NCBI RefSeq assembly: GCF_013408685.1
Contig: NZ_JACBZY010000001.1
Location: forward strand, 3,410,001 to 3,474,000
Reading direction: 5' to 3'
Length of the DNA stretch: 64,000 bases
Source: Schumannella luteola
GTDB taxonomy: Bacteria; Actinomycetota; Actinomycetes; Actinomycetales; Microbacteriaceae
How positions within the stretch are numbered: the stretch's first letter is position 1; every line of letters starts with the position of its first letter. Positions 51,386 to 59,435 of this stretch are shown piece after piece. Position numbers and translations under genes: made by a program. The notes beneath the pieces are model-generated. The model saw only the letters and a program-made list of their open reading frames with translations, was not told where the DNA came from and ran no database searches.

Positions 51386-52714
51386 TCACTTTTCCTTCGC
51401 CAGGTCGGCGTCCATCTGCTTCGCCAGGTCGTCGCCGACGCTCTTCACCGACTTGTCGCCGCTGAAGGCATCCGGCAGCAGCTTCGTCTCGAGGGCGTTC
51501 CAGGCGGCGCTGTTCTTCGACACCGGCAGCGGCACCGAGTAGTCGACCGCGTCGAGGAAGACCTTGAGATCCACACCCGGCAGCGAGTCGGCGAAGGCCT
51601 GCTGAGTTCCGGTGAAGGCGGGGATGATCGATCCGGCGTCGCCCTGCTGCTTCTGCGCCTTCTCGCTGGCGAGGTAGTTCTGCAGGGCGCGGGCGGCCTG
51701 GGCGTTCTTGCTGTTCGCGGCGACGACGTTCGCGACGCCGTGGATGACGGTGGCCTGTTTCTCGCCCTTCGGCAGCGGCGCGACCTGCACCGCATCCTTC
51801 ACCGGAGCATCCGACAGCGCGGCCCGGAACCAGCTGCCGCCGTAGTACATGGCGACCTTGCCGCTCGTGAACCACTGGTCACCGGGGGTGTCGGTGAGCT
51901 GCTGCATGGTCGGCGAGGCGCCCGACTCGATCAGGTCGGTCCAGAACTCGAGGCCCTTCTGCGTGGCCGCGTCGCCGTAGCCCGACTTCGTGCCGTCGAC
52001 GACCGATCCGCCGGCCTGGAAGATCGTGTTGTAGTACGTCGTCTGGCCGTCCATGCCGCCCGCGACGCCGTAGACGCCGTCGCCCTTGAGCTTCGACGAG
52101 ATCGTGTTCGCGGCGGACGAGAGGTCGGTCCAGGTCCAGTCGGCGGTCGGCTCGGCCACGCCGGCCTGCGCGAAGAGGTCCTTGTTGTACCAGAGGCCGA
52201 TCGTGTCGAAGTCCTTCGGCACCCCGTACTGCACGCCGTCGAGGTTGTAGAGCTTCACGAGCGACTCGGGATAGTTCTTCGGGTCGATGTAGCCGCCCTT
52301 CACCTGCGAGGTGATCGGGGCGACCTTGCCGTTGGAGGCGTAGAGCTGGAAGTTCGGTCCGTTGAGCCAGAACAGGTCGGGCAGCGTGTTCGACGAGGCC
52401 TGCGTCTGGATCTTCGTCCAGTAGGTCTCCCACGGCGTGACGTCGAGGTTGACCTTGATGTTCGGGTACTCCTCGTTGAAGCCCGCGATGTTCTCCTTGA
52501 TCGCCTTCGTCTGCGTCGCATCCCAGTAGGCGTAGGTGATCTTCGCGCTGAGGTCCTTGGCCGGCGGGGTGTAGTCGGCATCCGCGCCGCCACCCGATCC
52601 GCCGCCCGACGAGCAGGCGGCGACGAGGGCGAGCACGCTCGCCGAGACGGCGGCGGTGACGGCGAGGCGGAGGGCGGAACTCGTGGAGCGGGAGTTGCGG
52701 GGGCTGCGGCTCAT
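51386..52714 (-). CDS. Extracellular sugar-binding lipoprotein (ABC importer 2)
   Basis: A 442-residue CUT1 binding protein with lipobox LALVAA-C34 and a Gly/Ser linker. ITYAYWDATQTKAIKENIAGF opens the mature domain, and TIGLWYNKDLFAQAGVAEP and KVAMYYGGSWFRAAL are family motifs. It heads the run 52714 to 40349. Its promoter region carries operator B, shared with the divergent amidohydrolase. Confidence 0.95.
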   Translation of the reverse strand: MSRSPRNSRSTSSALRLAVTAAVSASVLALVAACSSGGGSGGGADADYTPPAKDLSAKITYAYWDATQTKAIKENIAGFNEEYPNIKVNLDVTPWETYWTKIQTQASSNTLPDLFWLNGPNFQLYASNGKVAPITSQVKGGYIDPKNYPESLVKLYNLDGVQYGVPKDFDTIGLWYNKDLFAQAGVAEPTADWTWTDLSSAANTISSKLKGDGVYGVAGGMDGQTTYYNTIFQAGGSVVDGTKSGYGDAATQKGLEFWTDLIESGASPTMQQLTDTPGDQWFTSGKVAMYYGGSWFRAALSDAPVKDAVQVAPLPKGEKQATVIHGVANVVAANSKNAQAARALQNYLASEKAQKQQGDAGSIIPAFTGTQQAFADSLPGVDLKVFLDAVDYSVPLPVSKNSAAWNALETKLLPDAFSGDKSVKSVGDDLAKQMDADLAKEK

Positions 52715-52790
52715 GACGACCTCTCGGCGGTGAAGGGGGAAGTGGGTCGATGCTCACCCCGACTCACCATTCGGGCAAGGAAGTGATCTG

Positions 52791-52820
52791 AACGCGCACT
52801 CTTTCTGCGCGTTTCGCGCT
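52791..52820. promoter_or_regulatory. Candidate DeoR operator B, between importer 2 and the amidohydrolase
   Basis: AACGCGCA (52791-52798), TGCGCGTT (52806-52813) and TTCGCGCT (52813-52820). The last two form the same inverted repeat as operator A with one change. It lies 77 bases before the binding-protein start and 41 before the divergent amidohydrolase start, so it could control both. Confidence 0.65.
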
Positions 52821-52860
52821 GATCATCGCTCGTCGCGCATCCGGATGCTGGGATGACGGC

Positions 52861-54024
52861 ATGCCACGCAGCTGGGAAGAACTCCGCGAACTGCCCGTCG
52901 TCGACTGGACCCCGCAGCAGCAGCTGCGGCCCGCGGAGTCGGTCGTCGAGCGCGCCGCGGTGCCGGCCATCGACATCCACAACCACCTCGGCCGCTGGCT
53001 GACCGACGACCACGACTGGATGATCGACGACCCCGCCGCGCTGATCGAGGTCATGGATGCGGCGAACGTCGCGACCGTCGTCAACCTCGACGGGCTCTGG
53101 GGCGACGAGGTCACCGTCAACGTCGAGCGCTACGACCGCGCGCACCCCGGCCGCTTCCTCACGTTCTGCCAGCTCGACTGGGCGCGGCTGGAGGAGTCGG
53201 CGGGGCTCGAGTCGGGCCCCAGCTCCGGTGCGGGCGCGGCTGACGCCGCTGGTGCGCCACTCACCGCCGACTCGCCCGCGGTGCTCGCCGACCCGATCGT
53301 GCGCGAGCTGATCGCCTCGCTCGACGACAGCGCCGCCCGCGGCGCCCGCGGCGTGAAGGTCTGGAAGAACCTCGGCCTCACGTTCCGCGACGCGAGCGGC
53401 GCGCTCGTGCTGCCCGACGACCCCCGCGTGATCGCCGTGCTGCGGCACGCCGGCGAGCTCGGGCTGCCGGTGCTCATCCACACCGCCGACCCGAAGGCGT
53501 TCTTCGCCCCGCTCGACGAGAAGAACGAGCGCCTCGACGAGCTGCTCGTCATGAAGGAGTGGTGGTTCGGCGACACCGAGGTCTACCCGACCTTCGACCG
53601 GCTGCTCGCCGCGCACGCCGCGCTCGTCGCCGGCGCGCCCGGAACCCGCTTCATCGGAGCGCACTTCGGCTGCGCCGCCGAAGACCTCGACCTGGTCGAG
53701 CGGATGCTCGCCGCATCCCCCAACTACACGGTCGACATCGCCGGACGCATGGCCGAGCTCGGCCGCCAGCCGCGCCGCCTGCGCGCCCTGCTCGACCGCT
53801 TCCCCGACCGGGTGCACTTCGGCACCGACATCTACCCGGCGACGCTCGAGCAGTACCGCCTGCACTTCCGCTTCCTCGAGACGCTGGATGAGGCCTTCAC
53901 CTACGCGCCCGAGTCCGACATCCCGCCGCAGGGCCGCTGGACCGTCTCGGCGCTCGGCCTGCCGCCCGAGCTGCTCGCCCGCGTCTACCGCGACAACGCG
54001 GCCCGCGTGCTCGGCCTCGCCTAA
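52861..54024 (+). CDS. Amidohydrolase family 2 protein (metal-dependent TIM barrel)
   Basis: A 387-residue hydrolase or decarboxylase of the amidohydrolase-2 group. The metal motif IDIHNHLG (His40, His42) is near the N-terminus; LPVLIHTADP and FIGAHFGC supply further ligands, and VHFGTDIYPA the late Asp. Residues about 112-141 form a Ser/Gly/Ala-rich insertion. Divergent from importer 2, sharing operator B. Possible roles are lactone hydrolysis or hydrolysis of a sugar derivative; the sequence does not decide. Confidence 0.9.
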   Translation: MPRSWEELRELPVVDWTPQQQLRPAESVVERAAVPAIDIHNHLGRWLTDDHDWMIDDPAALIEVMDAANVATVVNLDGLWGDEVTVNVERYDRAHPGRFLTFCQLDWARLEESAGLESGPSSGAGAADAAGAPLTADSPAVLADPIVRELIASLDDSAARGARGVKVWKNLGLTFRDASGALVLPDDPRVIAVLRHAGELGLPVLIHTADPKAFFAPLDEKNERLDELLVMKEWWFGDTEVYPTFDRLLAAHAALVAGAPGTRFIGAHFGCAAEDLDLVERMLAASPNYTVDIAGRMAELGRQPRRLRALLDRFPDRVHFGTDIYPATLEQYRLHFRFLETLDEAFTYAPESDIPPQGRWTVSALGLPPELLARVYRDNAARVLGLA

Positions 54025-54053
54025 CTCGCCCCTCCTCCCCCTCCCGCCTGACG

Positions 54054-54115
54054 ATAGATCGGTCGCAAATCGTCGCCTGGCGCCGCACCTAGGCGACGAT
54101 TTGCGACCGATCGAT
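54054..54115. repeat. Long palindrome, distal copy, containing the nuclease stop codon
   Basis: Two 25-base arms (54054-54078 and 54091-54115) pair with one mismatch around a 12-base loop. The core of each arm is GGTCGCAAATCGTCGC. The right arm encodes the last eight residues (IDRSQIVA) and the stop of the nuclease-like gene. Almost the same element stands on the other side of the gene at 55092-55153. As RNA it can also act as a terminator for both convergent genes. Confidence 0.9.
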
Positions 54116-55024
54116 CTGTTCACGCACAGCGAGATGGCGGGCGATCGCGCGACGGATGCGGTTCAACAGCTCGATCGGTTCGTCGAAGTCACGTGCATTG
54201 ACCTCGAGGATGAGCCAGCCGTCGGCTCGCAGCCGCTCCATGCGTGTCTGGTCAGCCCGGTACTGCGCCGGGTCGGCGTGGTGAGCACCCTGGAACTCGA
54301 TGCCGACCAGAAGCTCCGGCATGGCGATATCCAGCCGATAGCGGTGTCCGCTGGAGACGGTCACCTCGTGGTTGGCCGCCAGCCCCGTGAGACCAGCGCC
54401 GGAGAGCAGCAGCCGCAGCTTCGTCTCGTACCGACTCTGCGACCGGGTGTCGAGCATCGCCAGCGCCGCGGCCATCATCGAGCGCCCACGACGCCCCTTC
54501 GAGCGCTCGACCTCCCGTTGCAGATCGGTCACGGTGCAGATCTTCAGATCCCATCTCACGAGGTGGTCGCCGGCGATCACCAGGTGCTCCAAGTCCACGG
54601 CCGCGGCGAGGTCGGTCCACGTGCGGGCCGGAGCCGCCACACGCAGTCCCGAGATCTCGCGCACCGGCGCGAGCCGGAGGTCGAAGCTGTGACCCGTGAT
54701 CCCCGCGCCGCGCGGGGCGCGTCCCGGTCTCGGGATCGCGACGTGGATCGTCGACGCCACCTCGTGGCGCCGAGGAAGAGGCGTGCCGTAGAGCAGCGCC
54801 GCTGTGGGTCCGCAGATGAAGCTGCCCGTCGCGACCCGCAGCAGAGCGGCCTGGCAACGTTCCCGCAGATCGAGGTCGCTCGTCGTGCTGCGGACGCCGT
54901 GGAAGGGTCGCGAGAGATCTGTGCGTCGCAGCCGCTCGATCGAGACGCCGTGGAGTTCGACCGCTTCGCGCACAGCGAAAAGTTGCGACCCGAGTGAATC
55001 GGGTAGACGTTCCGGGGCGGGCAT
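54089..55024 (-). CDS. AbiEi/DUF559-like protein with Vsr-type nuclease fold
   Basis: A 311-residue protein. The N-terminal third has a winged-helix-like start (DSLGSQLFAVREAVELHGVS, LRRTDLSRPFHGVR) and a middle domain of the AbiEi type. The C-terminal PD-(D/E)xK/Vsr-like part has E200 (YETKLRLLL), D232 (YRLDIAMPE), E243-x-Q245 (GIEFQGAHH) and DGWLILEVNARDF. Q replaces the usual K or D in the ExK position, so cleavage activity is uncertain. ATG 55024 is taken from the family start; GTG 55081 is possible. It sits between two palindromes and convergent sugar genes. No toxin partner is adjacent. Confidence 0.88.
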   Translation of the reverse strand: MPAPERLPDSLGSQLFAVREAVELHGVSIERLRRTDLSRPFHGVRSTTSDLDLRERCQAALLRVATGSFICGPTAALLYGTPLPRRHEVASTIHVAIPRPGRAPRGAGITGHSFDLRLAPVREISGLRVAAPARTWTDLAAAVDLEHLVIAGDHLVRWDLKICTVTDLQREVERSKGRRGRSMMAAALAMLDTRSQSRYETKLRLLLSGAGLTGLAANHEVTVSSGHRYRLDIAMPELLVGIEFQGAHHADPAQYRADQTRMERLRADGWLILEVNARDFDEPIELLNRIRRAIARHLAVREQIDRSQIVA

Positions 55025-55091
55025 GCCCGGCACGATCGCACTTCGCACCGCTCGCGCGCAGACGTTGTCCACACCCCGCACCCCGAGTGAA

Positions 55092-55153
55092 ATCGATCGG
55101 TCGCAAATCGTCGCGTGACGTGCGGTCTAGGCGACGATTTGCGACCGATCGAT
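55092..55153. repeat. Long palindrome, proximal copy, upstream of the nuclease-like gene
   Basis: Two perfect 23-base arms (55092-55114 and 55131-55153) surround a 16-base loop. Arm cores equal those of the distal copy. Read in the gene's direction, the first 27 bases of both copies are identical and 1038 bases apart, including a CCTAG that is the stop codon in the distal copy. Confidence 0.9.
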
Positions 55154-55183
55154 GGGAGGAACGGGCGTGTGCAGCAGGGCGGG

Positions 55184-56188
55184 CTACGGGAGGAGGGTGA
55201 GGATGCGGGCCACCTCGGCGGTCATCGCGGCGCGGGACGCGGCGAGGGGCTTGCGCGGGTCGACCGCGTCGGGGCGCTCGGCGAGGGCGGCGCGCAGCGC
55301 GGCGGTGCCGACGACGTTGAGCGCCGTGCCCACGTTGATCTTGCGGATGCCGGCGCGGGCGGCCGCCACGAGCAGGTCGTCCGGCACGCCCGAGGAGCCG
55401 TGCAGCACGAGCGGCACCGGCACGGCGGCGGCGAGCCGCTCGATCAGACCGAGGTCGAGCGCCGCGGTGCGGGAGGTCATCGCGTGCGAGCTGCCGACGG
55501 CGACGGCCAGCGCATCCACGCCCGTCGCGGCGACGAACGCCGCCGCCTCGGCCGGGTCGGTGCGCACGCCGGGCGCGTGAGCGCCGTCCTTGCCGCCGAC
55601 CTCGCCCAGCTCGGCCTCGACGAAGAGGCCGGTGGATGCGGCGGTCGCGCCAGATGCGGACGGCCGGCTCGGTGACGCGGTGGCCCCGCCATCGGGTGCG
55701 GCAGCAACGCCATCGGACGCGAACGCACGGCCGACGTCGACGGCGTCGCCGCCGGGCCCCGCGTCCGCGAACGGCACCGCACCCAGGTCGAGCGCGTGGC
55801 CGCGGGCGGCGAAGGCGGCCGTCTCGGCGACGTTGGCGGCGTAGTCGAGGCGGGCGGCATCCACCATGACCGACGACAGGCCGACGGATGCCGCGACGTC
55901 GAGCGACCGCGCGAGCAGCCCGGCGTCCTGCACGTGGTCGAGGTGCAGCGACACCGGGACGGGTGCCGCGGCGGCGAGGGCCCGCGCCGCGCTCAGCAGC
56001 GGCACCGGATCCCCGCCGTGGAACAGCGTCGCGTTCTCGCTCAGCTGCACGATCACCGCGCGATCGGCCTCGACCGCGCCGGCGACGATCGCCTCGACGT
56101 GCTCGAGGGTGATCGCGTTGATCGCGGCGACCGCTCCCCCGCGGGCGCCCGCGTCGGCGACGAGGTCACCCGTGCGGGCGAGCGTCAC
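55184..56188 (-). CDS. Class II (zinc) ketose-bisphosphate aldolase, GatY/KbaY-like
   Basis: A 334-residue aldolase that cleaves tagatose 1,6-bisphosphate or fructose 1,6-bisphosphate to two triose phosphates. The catalytic Asp and zinc His are in VSLHLDHVQD (D84, H85); FVEAELGEVGGKDG, AVGSSHAM and LVLHGSSGV give the other zinc and phosphate sites. Residues about 131-187 are an Ala/Gly/Ser-rich insertion not seen in standard members (about 285 residues). GTG 56188 overlaps the GH4 stop (GTGA), so the two are one operon. Confidence 0.9.
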   Translation of the reverse strand: MTLARTGDLVADAGARGGAVAAINAITLEHVEAIVAGAVEADRAVIVQLSENATLFHGGDPVPLLSAARALAAAAPVPVSLHLDHVQDAGLLARSLDVAASVGLSSVMVDAARLDYAANVAETAAFAARGHALDLGAVPFADAGPGGDAVDVGRAFASDGVAAAPDGGATASPSRPSASGATAASTGLFVEAELGEVGGKDGAHAPGVRTDPAEAAAFVAATGVDALAVAVGSSHAMTSRTAALDLGLIERLAAAVPVPLVLHGSSGVPDDLLVAAARAGIRKINVGTALNVVGTAALRAALAERPDAVDPRKPLAASRAAMTAEVARILTLLP

Positions 56189-57501
56189 GGAAGAACCAGG
56201 TCGACGTCGCCGCCGAGCGAGCGCGGCATCAGCGGCTTGTGCGCGTCGAGCATCTCGTCGACGAGCGAGGCCAGGGCGGCCGGCGTGAGCGACGACGACG
56301 CGTTCGGGTCGACGAGCACGGCCTGGTGCACGAGCTCGCGCGAGCCGGTGCGGGCCGCCTCGATCGTCAGCTCGGCCACCGAGAGATAGGTGCGGTTGAG
56401 CGCCGCGCCCGCGGTGGGGATCGCGCCGACCGCGAGCGGGGTGACGCCCGCCGCATCCACCCGCGACGGCACCTCGACGACGGCGCCCTCGGGCAGGTTG
56501 TCGATGAGACCGCGGTTGACGACGTTGGTGTGGATCTCGCGCTCGGTTCCGGTGAGCATCGAGTGGATGATCTGGGGCGCGTACTCGGCTGCCCCCTCCT
56601 CGAGCTCGAGGGACACGCCCGAGGCGAGCGCCTCCTGCGCGTGGTGGAACTCGGCGACGTTCTGCTCGGAGATGCCGATGTACTCCAGCGGCTGCAGGCG
56701 GAAGTGCTCGATCTGCGCGTCGTCGCGCAGGAACCACGACAGGTACTCGCTCGAGTGCTCGCTCGTCTCGGTCGGGTAGAAGCCGATGCGGCGGAAGATC
56801 TCGACCCGCACGCGGCGCTCGAGCTCGGGATCGGCCGCGATCTTCTCGCGCAGGGCCGGGTAGAGCGACTCGCCGTCTCGCGACCACTCGTAGAGCCACG
56901 CCTGGTGGTTGACGCCGGCGGCACGGAAGGAGGTGCCCTCGAGCGGGACGCCGACGAGCTCGCAGAGGTCGTTGACCGTCCAGTAGACGCTGTGGCAGAG
57001 GCCGGCGGCCTTGATCGAGGGGGCGACCGTCGCCATCCACCAGATGTTCATGGCCATCGGGTTCGTGTAGTTGAGGAACCAGGCGTCGGGGCAGAGCTCG
57101 AGCATGTCGCGGGCGATGCCGGAGAGCACGGGGAAGGTGCGCAGGGCCCGGAAGACGCCGCCGATGCCGGTGGTGTCGCCGATGGTCTGACGCAGGCCGC
57201 GGGAGGCGGGCAGCTCGAGATCCACGCGGGTGGCGTCGATGCCGCCCACCTGGATCATGTTGACCACGAAGTCGGCGCCGGCGAGCGCCACGCGGCGATC
57301 GAGCGCGGGCACGACCTCGAGGGTGCGTCCGCGGCGCTCGGCGACCTGGCGGGCGGTGCCGACGGCGACGTCGAGGCGCGCGGCGTCGATGTCGTGCAGC
57401 ACGAGGGTGAGCGGCGGCAGGTCGTCGTAGGACATCAGGTCGGCGACGAGCTGGCGGGTGAACACGACGCTTCCCGCGCCGAGGAAGACAACACGAGTCA
57501 T
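56185..57501 (-). CDS. GH4 family alpha-galactosidase/alpha-glucosidase
   Basis: A 438-residue NAD- and manganese-dependent glycosidase of the MelA type. The NAD motif VVFLGAGSVVFTRQL starts the protein; FLNYTNPMAMN, GLCHSVYWTVNDL (Cys metal ligand) and AAGVNHQAWLYEW (His) are family signatures. This family cleaves alpha-galactosides or alpha-glucosides through transient oxidation at C3. MelA-like alpha-galactosidase is the best guess given the aldolase. ATG 57501 gives the usual start. Operator C lies 28 bases upstream. Confidence 0.93.
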   Translation of the reverse strand: MTRVVFLGAGSVVFTRQLVADLMSYDDLPPLTLVLHDIDAARLDVAVGTARQVAERRGRTLEVVPALDRRVALAGADFVVNMIQVGGIDATRVDLELPASRGLRQTIGDTTGIGGVFRALRTFPVLSGIARDMLELCPDAWFLNYTNPMAMNIWWMATVAPSIKAAGLCHSVYWTVNDLCELVGVPLEGTSFRAAGVNHQAWLYEWSRDGESLYPALREKIAADPELERRVRVEIFRRIGFYPTETSEHSSEYLSWFLRDDAQIEHFRLQPLEYIGISEQNVAEFHHAQEALASGVSLELEEGAAEYAPQIIHSMLTGTEREIHTNVVNRGLIDNLPEGAVVEVPSRVDAAGVTPLAVGAIPTAGAALNRTYLSVAELTIEAARTGSRELVHQAVLVDPNASSSLTPAALASLVDEMLDAHKPLMPRSLGGDVDLVLP

Positions 57502-57528
57502 GGCTCGATGATCGACACGACTGCTCAT

Positions 57529-57550
57529 TTCGCGCAACATTCTGCGCGAA
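57529..57550. promoter_or_regulatory. Candidate DeoR operator C, between GH4 and deoR
   Basis: TTCGCGCA (57529-57536) and TGCGCGAA (57543-57550) form a perfect 8-bp inverted repeat with a 6-base spacer, in the gap between the divergent GH4 and deoR genes. The core matches sites A and B. Confidence 0.75.
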
Positions 57551-57560
57551 TCCACCTAAC

Positions 57561-57608
57561 ATGAGCACCATGACTGCTCGCTTCTTCGCTGACGGGCCTG
57601 CACGATGA
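57561..57608 (+). CDS. 15-residue ORF overlapping the deoR start
   Basis: ATG 57561 (or ATG 57570) opens MSTMTARFFADGPAR and stops at TGA 57606-57608, overlapping the deoR ATG as ATGA. It begins 10 bases after operator C and has no ribosome site, so a leaderless start is possible. It may couple translation to deoR. Alternatively it is chance; there is no independent evidence of expression. Confidence 0.4.
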   Translation: MSTMTARFFADGPAR

Positions 57609-58417
57609 CCCTCAGCCCACCCGAGCGCCCCGCCGCCTCGGGCAAGCGCTCACGGCGCATGCTCGCGATCCTCGAGCTGCTCGCCGAGCGCGAGAGCATC
57701 GAGCTCGAGGCCCTCGCCGCCGAGCTCGCCGTCTCGCCCGCGACCGCGCGCCGCGACCTCGCCGACCTCGCCGACCAGCGCCTGCTGCTGCGCACCCACG
57801 GCGGCGCCCGCCTGCTCGAGAGCCGCACCGAGGTTCCCGTCGCGCTGCGAGACAGCCGCAACCAGGAGGCGAAGCGCGCGATCGCGACCGCCGTCGCCGC
57901 GCTCGTGCCGAAGCAGCGCTACGCGGTCGCGCTGAGCGGCGGCACGACCACCGCGTCCGTCGCCCGCGCGCTCGCGAGCCACGGCGAGCTGACGATCGTG
58001 ACGAACTCGCTGACCATCGCGCAGCTCGTGACGACGCATCCGCAGCTCAAGGTGATCATGACCGGCGGCGCGCTGCGGCACGAGTCGCTCGAGCTCGTCG
58101 GCGTGCTCGCCGAGAACACCTTCAAGGCGATCAACCTGGGCATGGCGATCCTCGGCGCCGACGGCGTCAGCCCCTCGGGCGGCGTCACGACGCACGACGA
58201 GACCGAGGCGCGCACGAACTCGGCCATGGTGCAGCACGCGCAGCGCGTGATCGTCGTCGCCGACGGCTCGAAGCTCGGCCGCGCCGCCCTCGCCCCGGTC
58301 GCGACGCTCGACGAAGTCGATCTGCTCATCACCGACGAGACGGCCGACCCGGATGCGGTGGCCGCGCTGCGTGCCGCCGGGCTCGAGGTGCGCATCGTGC
58401 CCGCCGCGCGCGGCTGA
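57605..58417 (+). CDS. DeoR/GlpR-family sugar-phosphate-responsive repressor
   Basis: A 270-residue regulator. The helix-turn-helix (about residues 18-70) includes ELLAERESIELEALAAELAVSPATARRDL. The sensor domain has VALSGGTTTASVARAL, TNSLTIAQLV and GADGVSPSGGVTTHDETEA, the fold that binds phosphorylated sugars. It lies divergent from GH4-aldolase and is the only local regulator for the sugar locus. It likely binds the TGCGCGAA repeats at three promoters and releases them on binding a sugar phosphate intermediate. Confidence 0.95.
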   Translation: MTLSPPERPAASGKRSRRMLAILELLAERESIELEALAAELAVSPATARRDLADLADQRLLLRTHGGARLLESRTEVPVALRDSRNQEAKRAIATAVAALVPKQRYAVALSGGTTTASVARALASHGELTIVTNSLTIAQLVTTHPQLKVIMTGGALRHESLELVGVLAENTFKAINLGMAILGADGVSPSGGVTTHDETEARTNSAMVQHAQRVIVVADGSKLGRAALAPVATLDEVDLLITDETADPDAVAALRAAGLEVRIVPAARG

Positions 58418-58485
58418 GCCCGCACCGCATCCGGCACACCGCGGCCGTCGACGCGACACCGGCGGAACCGCGCCCCGACCGGCCC

Positions 58486-58491
58486 TAGAGT
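58486..58491 (+). promoter_or_regulatory. -10 box, leaderless type, of purU
   Basis: TAGAGT, 7 bases before the GTG at 58499. Confidence 0.5.
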
Positions 58492-58498
58492 TGCTCGG

Positions 58499-59359
58499 GT
58501 GACCGCCAGCCCCGCCACGCACTGGATCCTGACCCTGGTCTGCGACGACCGCCCCGGCATCGTGCACGCGATCAGCGGCGCCGTGGTCGAGGCGCGGGGC
58601 AACATCACCGAGTCGCAGCAGTTCTCGAGCGACGACACGGGTCGCTTCTTCATGCGCCTGCAGGTGGAGTCGGAGGCGAGCCGCGACGAGTTCGTCACCG
58701 CCCTCGCGCCGGTCACCGACCGCTACGCGATGGACTGGCAGCTGGATGTGGTGAACCGCCCGCTGCGCACGCTCGTGCTTGCATCCAAGGCCGGTCACTG
58801 CCTCAACGACCTGCTGTTCCGCGAGCGCGCCGGACAGCTGTCGGTCGAGGTGCCGCTCGTGCTCGCGAACCACGCGGAGCTGGGCTCGCTGGCCGAGTTC
58901 TACGGCGTGCCCTTCGAGCACCTGCCGGTCACGAGCCCCGACGAGAAGGCCGCCTTCGAGCGGCGCGTGCTCGACGTCGTCGAGCAGCACGACATCGAGC
59001 TGGTCGTGCTCGCGCGCTACATGCAGATCCTCTCCCCCGAGCTGTGCGAGAAGCTCGCCGGGCGGGCGATCAACATCCACCATTCCTTCCTGCCGGGCTT
59101 CAAGGGCGCGAATCCCTACAAGCAGGCGCACGCGCGCGGCGTGAAGATCATCGGCGCGACGGCGCACTTCGTGACGAGCGACCTCGACGAGGGCCCGATC
59201 ATCGAGCAGAACATCGTGCGCGTCGATCACACCCGCTCGCCGCAGCAGCTCGTCGCGATCGGTCAGGACGAGGAGAGCCGCACGCTCACCCAGGCCGTGA
59301 AGTGGTTCTCGGAGCACCGCGTGCTGCTCGACGGCGCGCGCACGATCATCTTCCGCTGA
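58499..59359 (+). CDS. purU: Formyltetrahydrofolate deformylase
   Basis: A 286-residue enzyme that hydrolyses 10-formyltetrahydrofolate to formate and tetrahydrofolate, balancing one-carbon pools. An N-terminal ACT domain (about 8-90: LTLVCDDRPGIVHAISGAVV) precedes the formyltransferase-like domain: VLASKAGHCLNDLL, INIHHSFLPGFKGANPY and GATAHFVTSDLDEGPIIEQ, with catalytic His and Asp present. It begins with GTG. It has no obvious functional link to the sugar genes around it. Confidence 0.97.
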   Translation: MTASPATHWILTLVCDDRPGIVHAISGAVVEARGNITESQQFSSDDTGRFFMRLQVESEASRDEFVTALAPVTDRYAMDWQLDVVNRPLRTLVLASKAGHCLNDLLFRERAGQLSVEVPLVLANHAELGSLAEFYGVPFEHLPVTSPDEKAAFERRVLDVVEQHDIELVVLARYMQILSPELCEKLAGRAINIHHSFLPGFKGANPYKQAHARGVKIIGATAHFVTSDLDEGPIIEQNIVRVDHTRSPQQLVAIGQDEESRTLTQAVKWFSEHRVLLDGARTIIFR

Positions 59360-59377
59360 GTCGGGCTCGGAGACGAC

Positions 59378-59429
59378 AGACGGGGGCCCCGCCAGCACAC
59401 CCCCTGTGCTCGCGGGGCCTCCGCCGTCT
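59378..59429. terminator. Nested hairpin between purU and the alpha-mannosidase gene
   Basis: Three stacked pairings: AGACGG/CCGTCT, GGCCCCG/CGGGGCC and AGCACA/TGTGCT around the loop CCCCC. It lies between convergent stops at 59359 and 59436 and can serve both. Confidence 0.8.
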
Positions 59430-59435
59430 CACGGA

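Noticed and set aside
55184-57571. One 795-residue open frame on the minus strand covering aldolase and the GH4 region
   Set aside because: Only the part after GTG 56188 is aldolase. The upstream part is an Arg/Pro-rich shadow of the GH4 gene, which reads properly in another frame.
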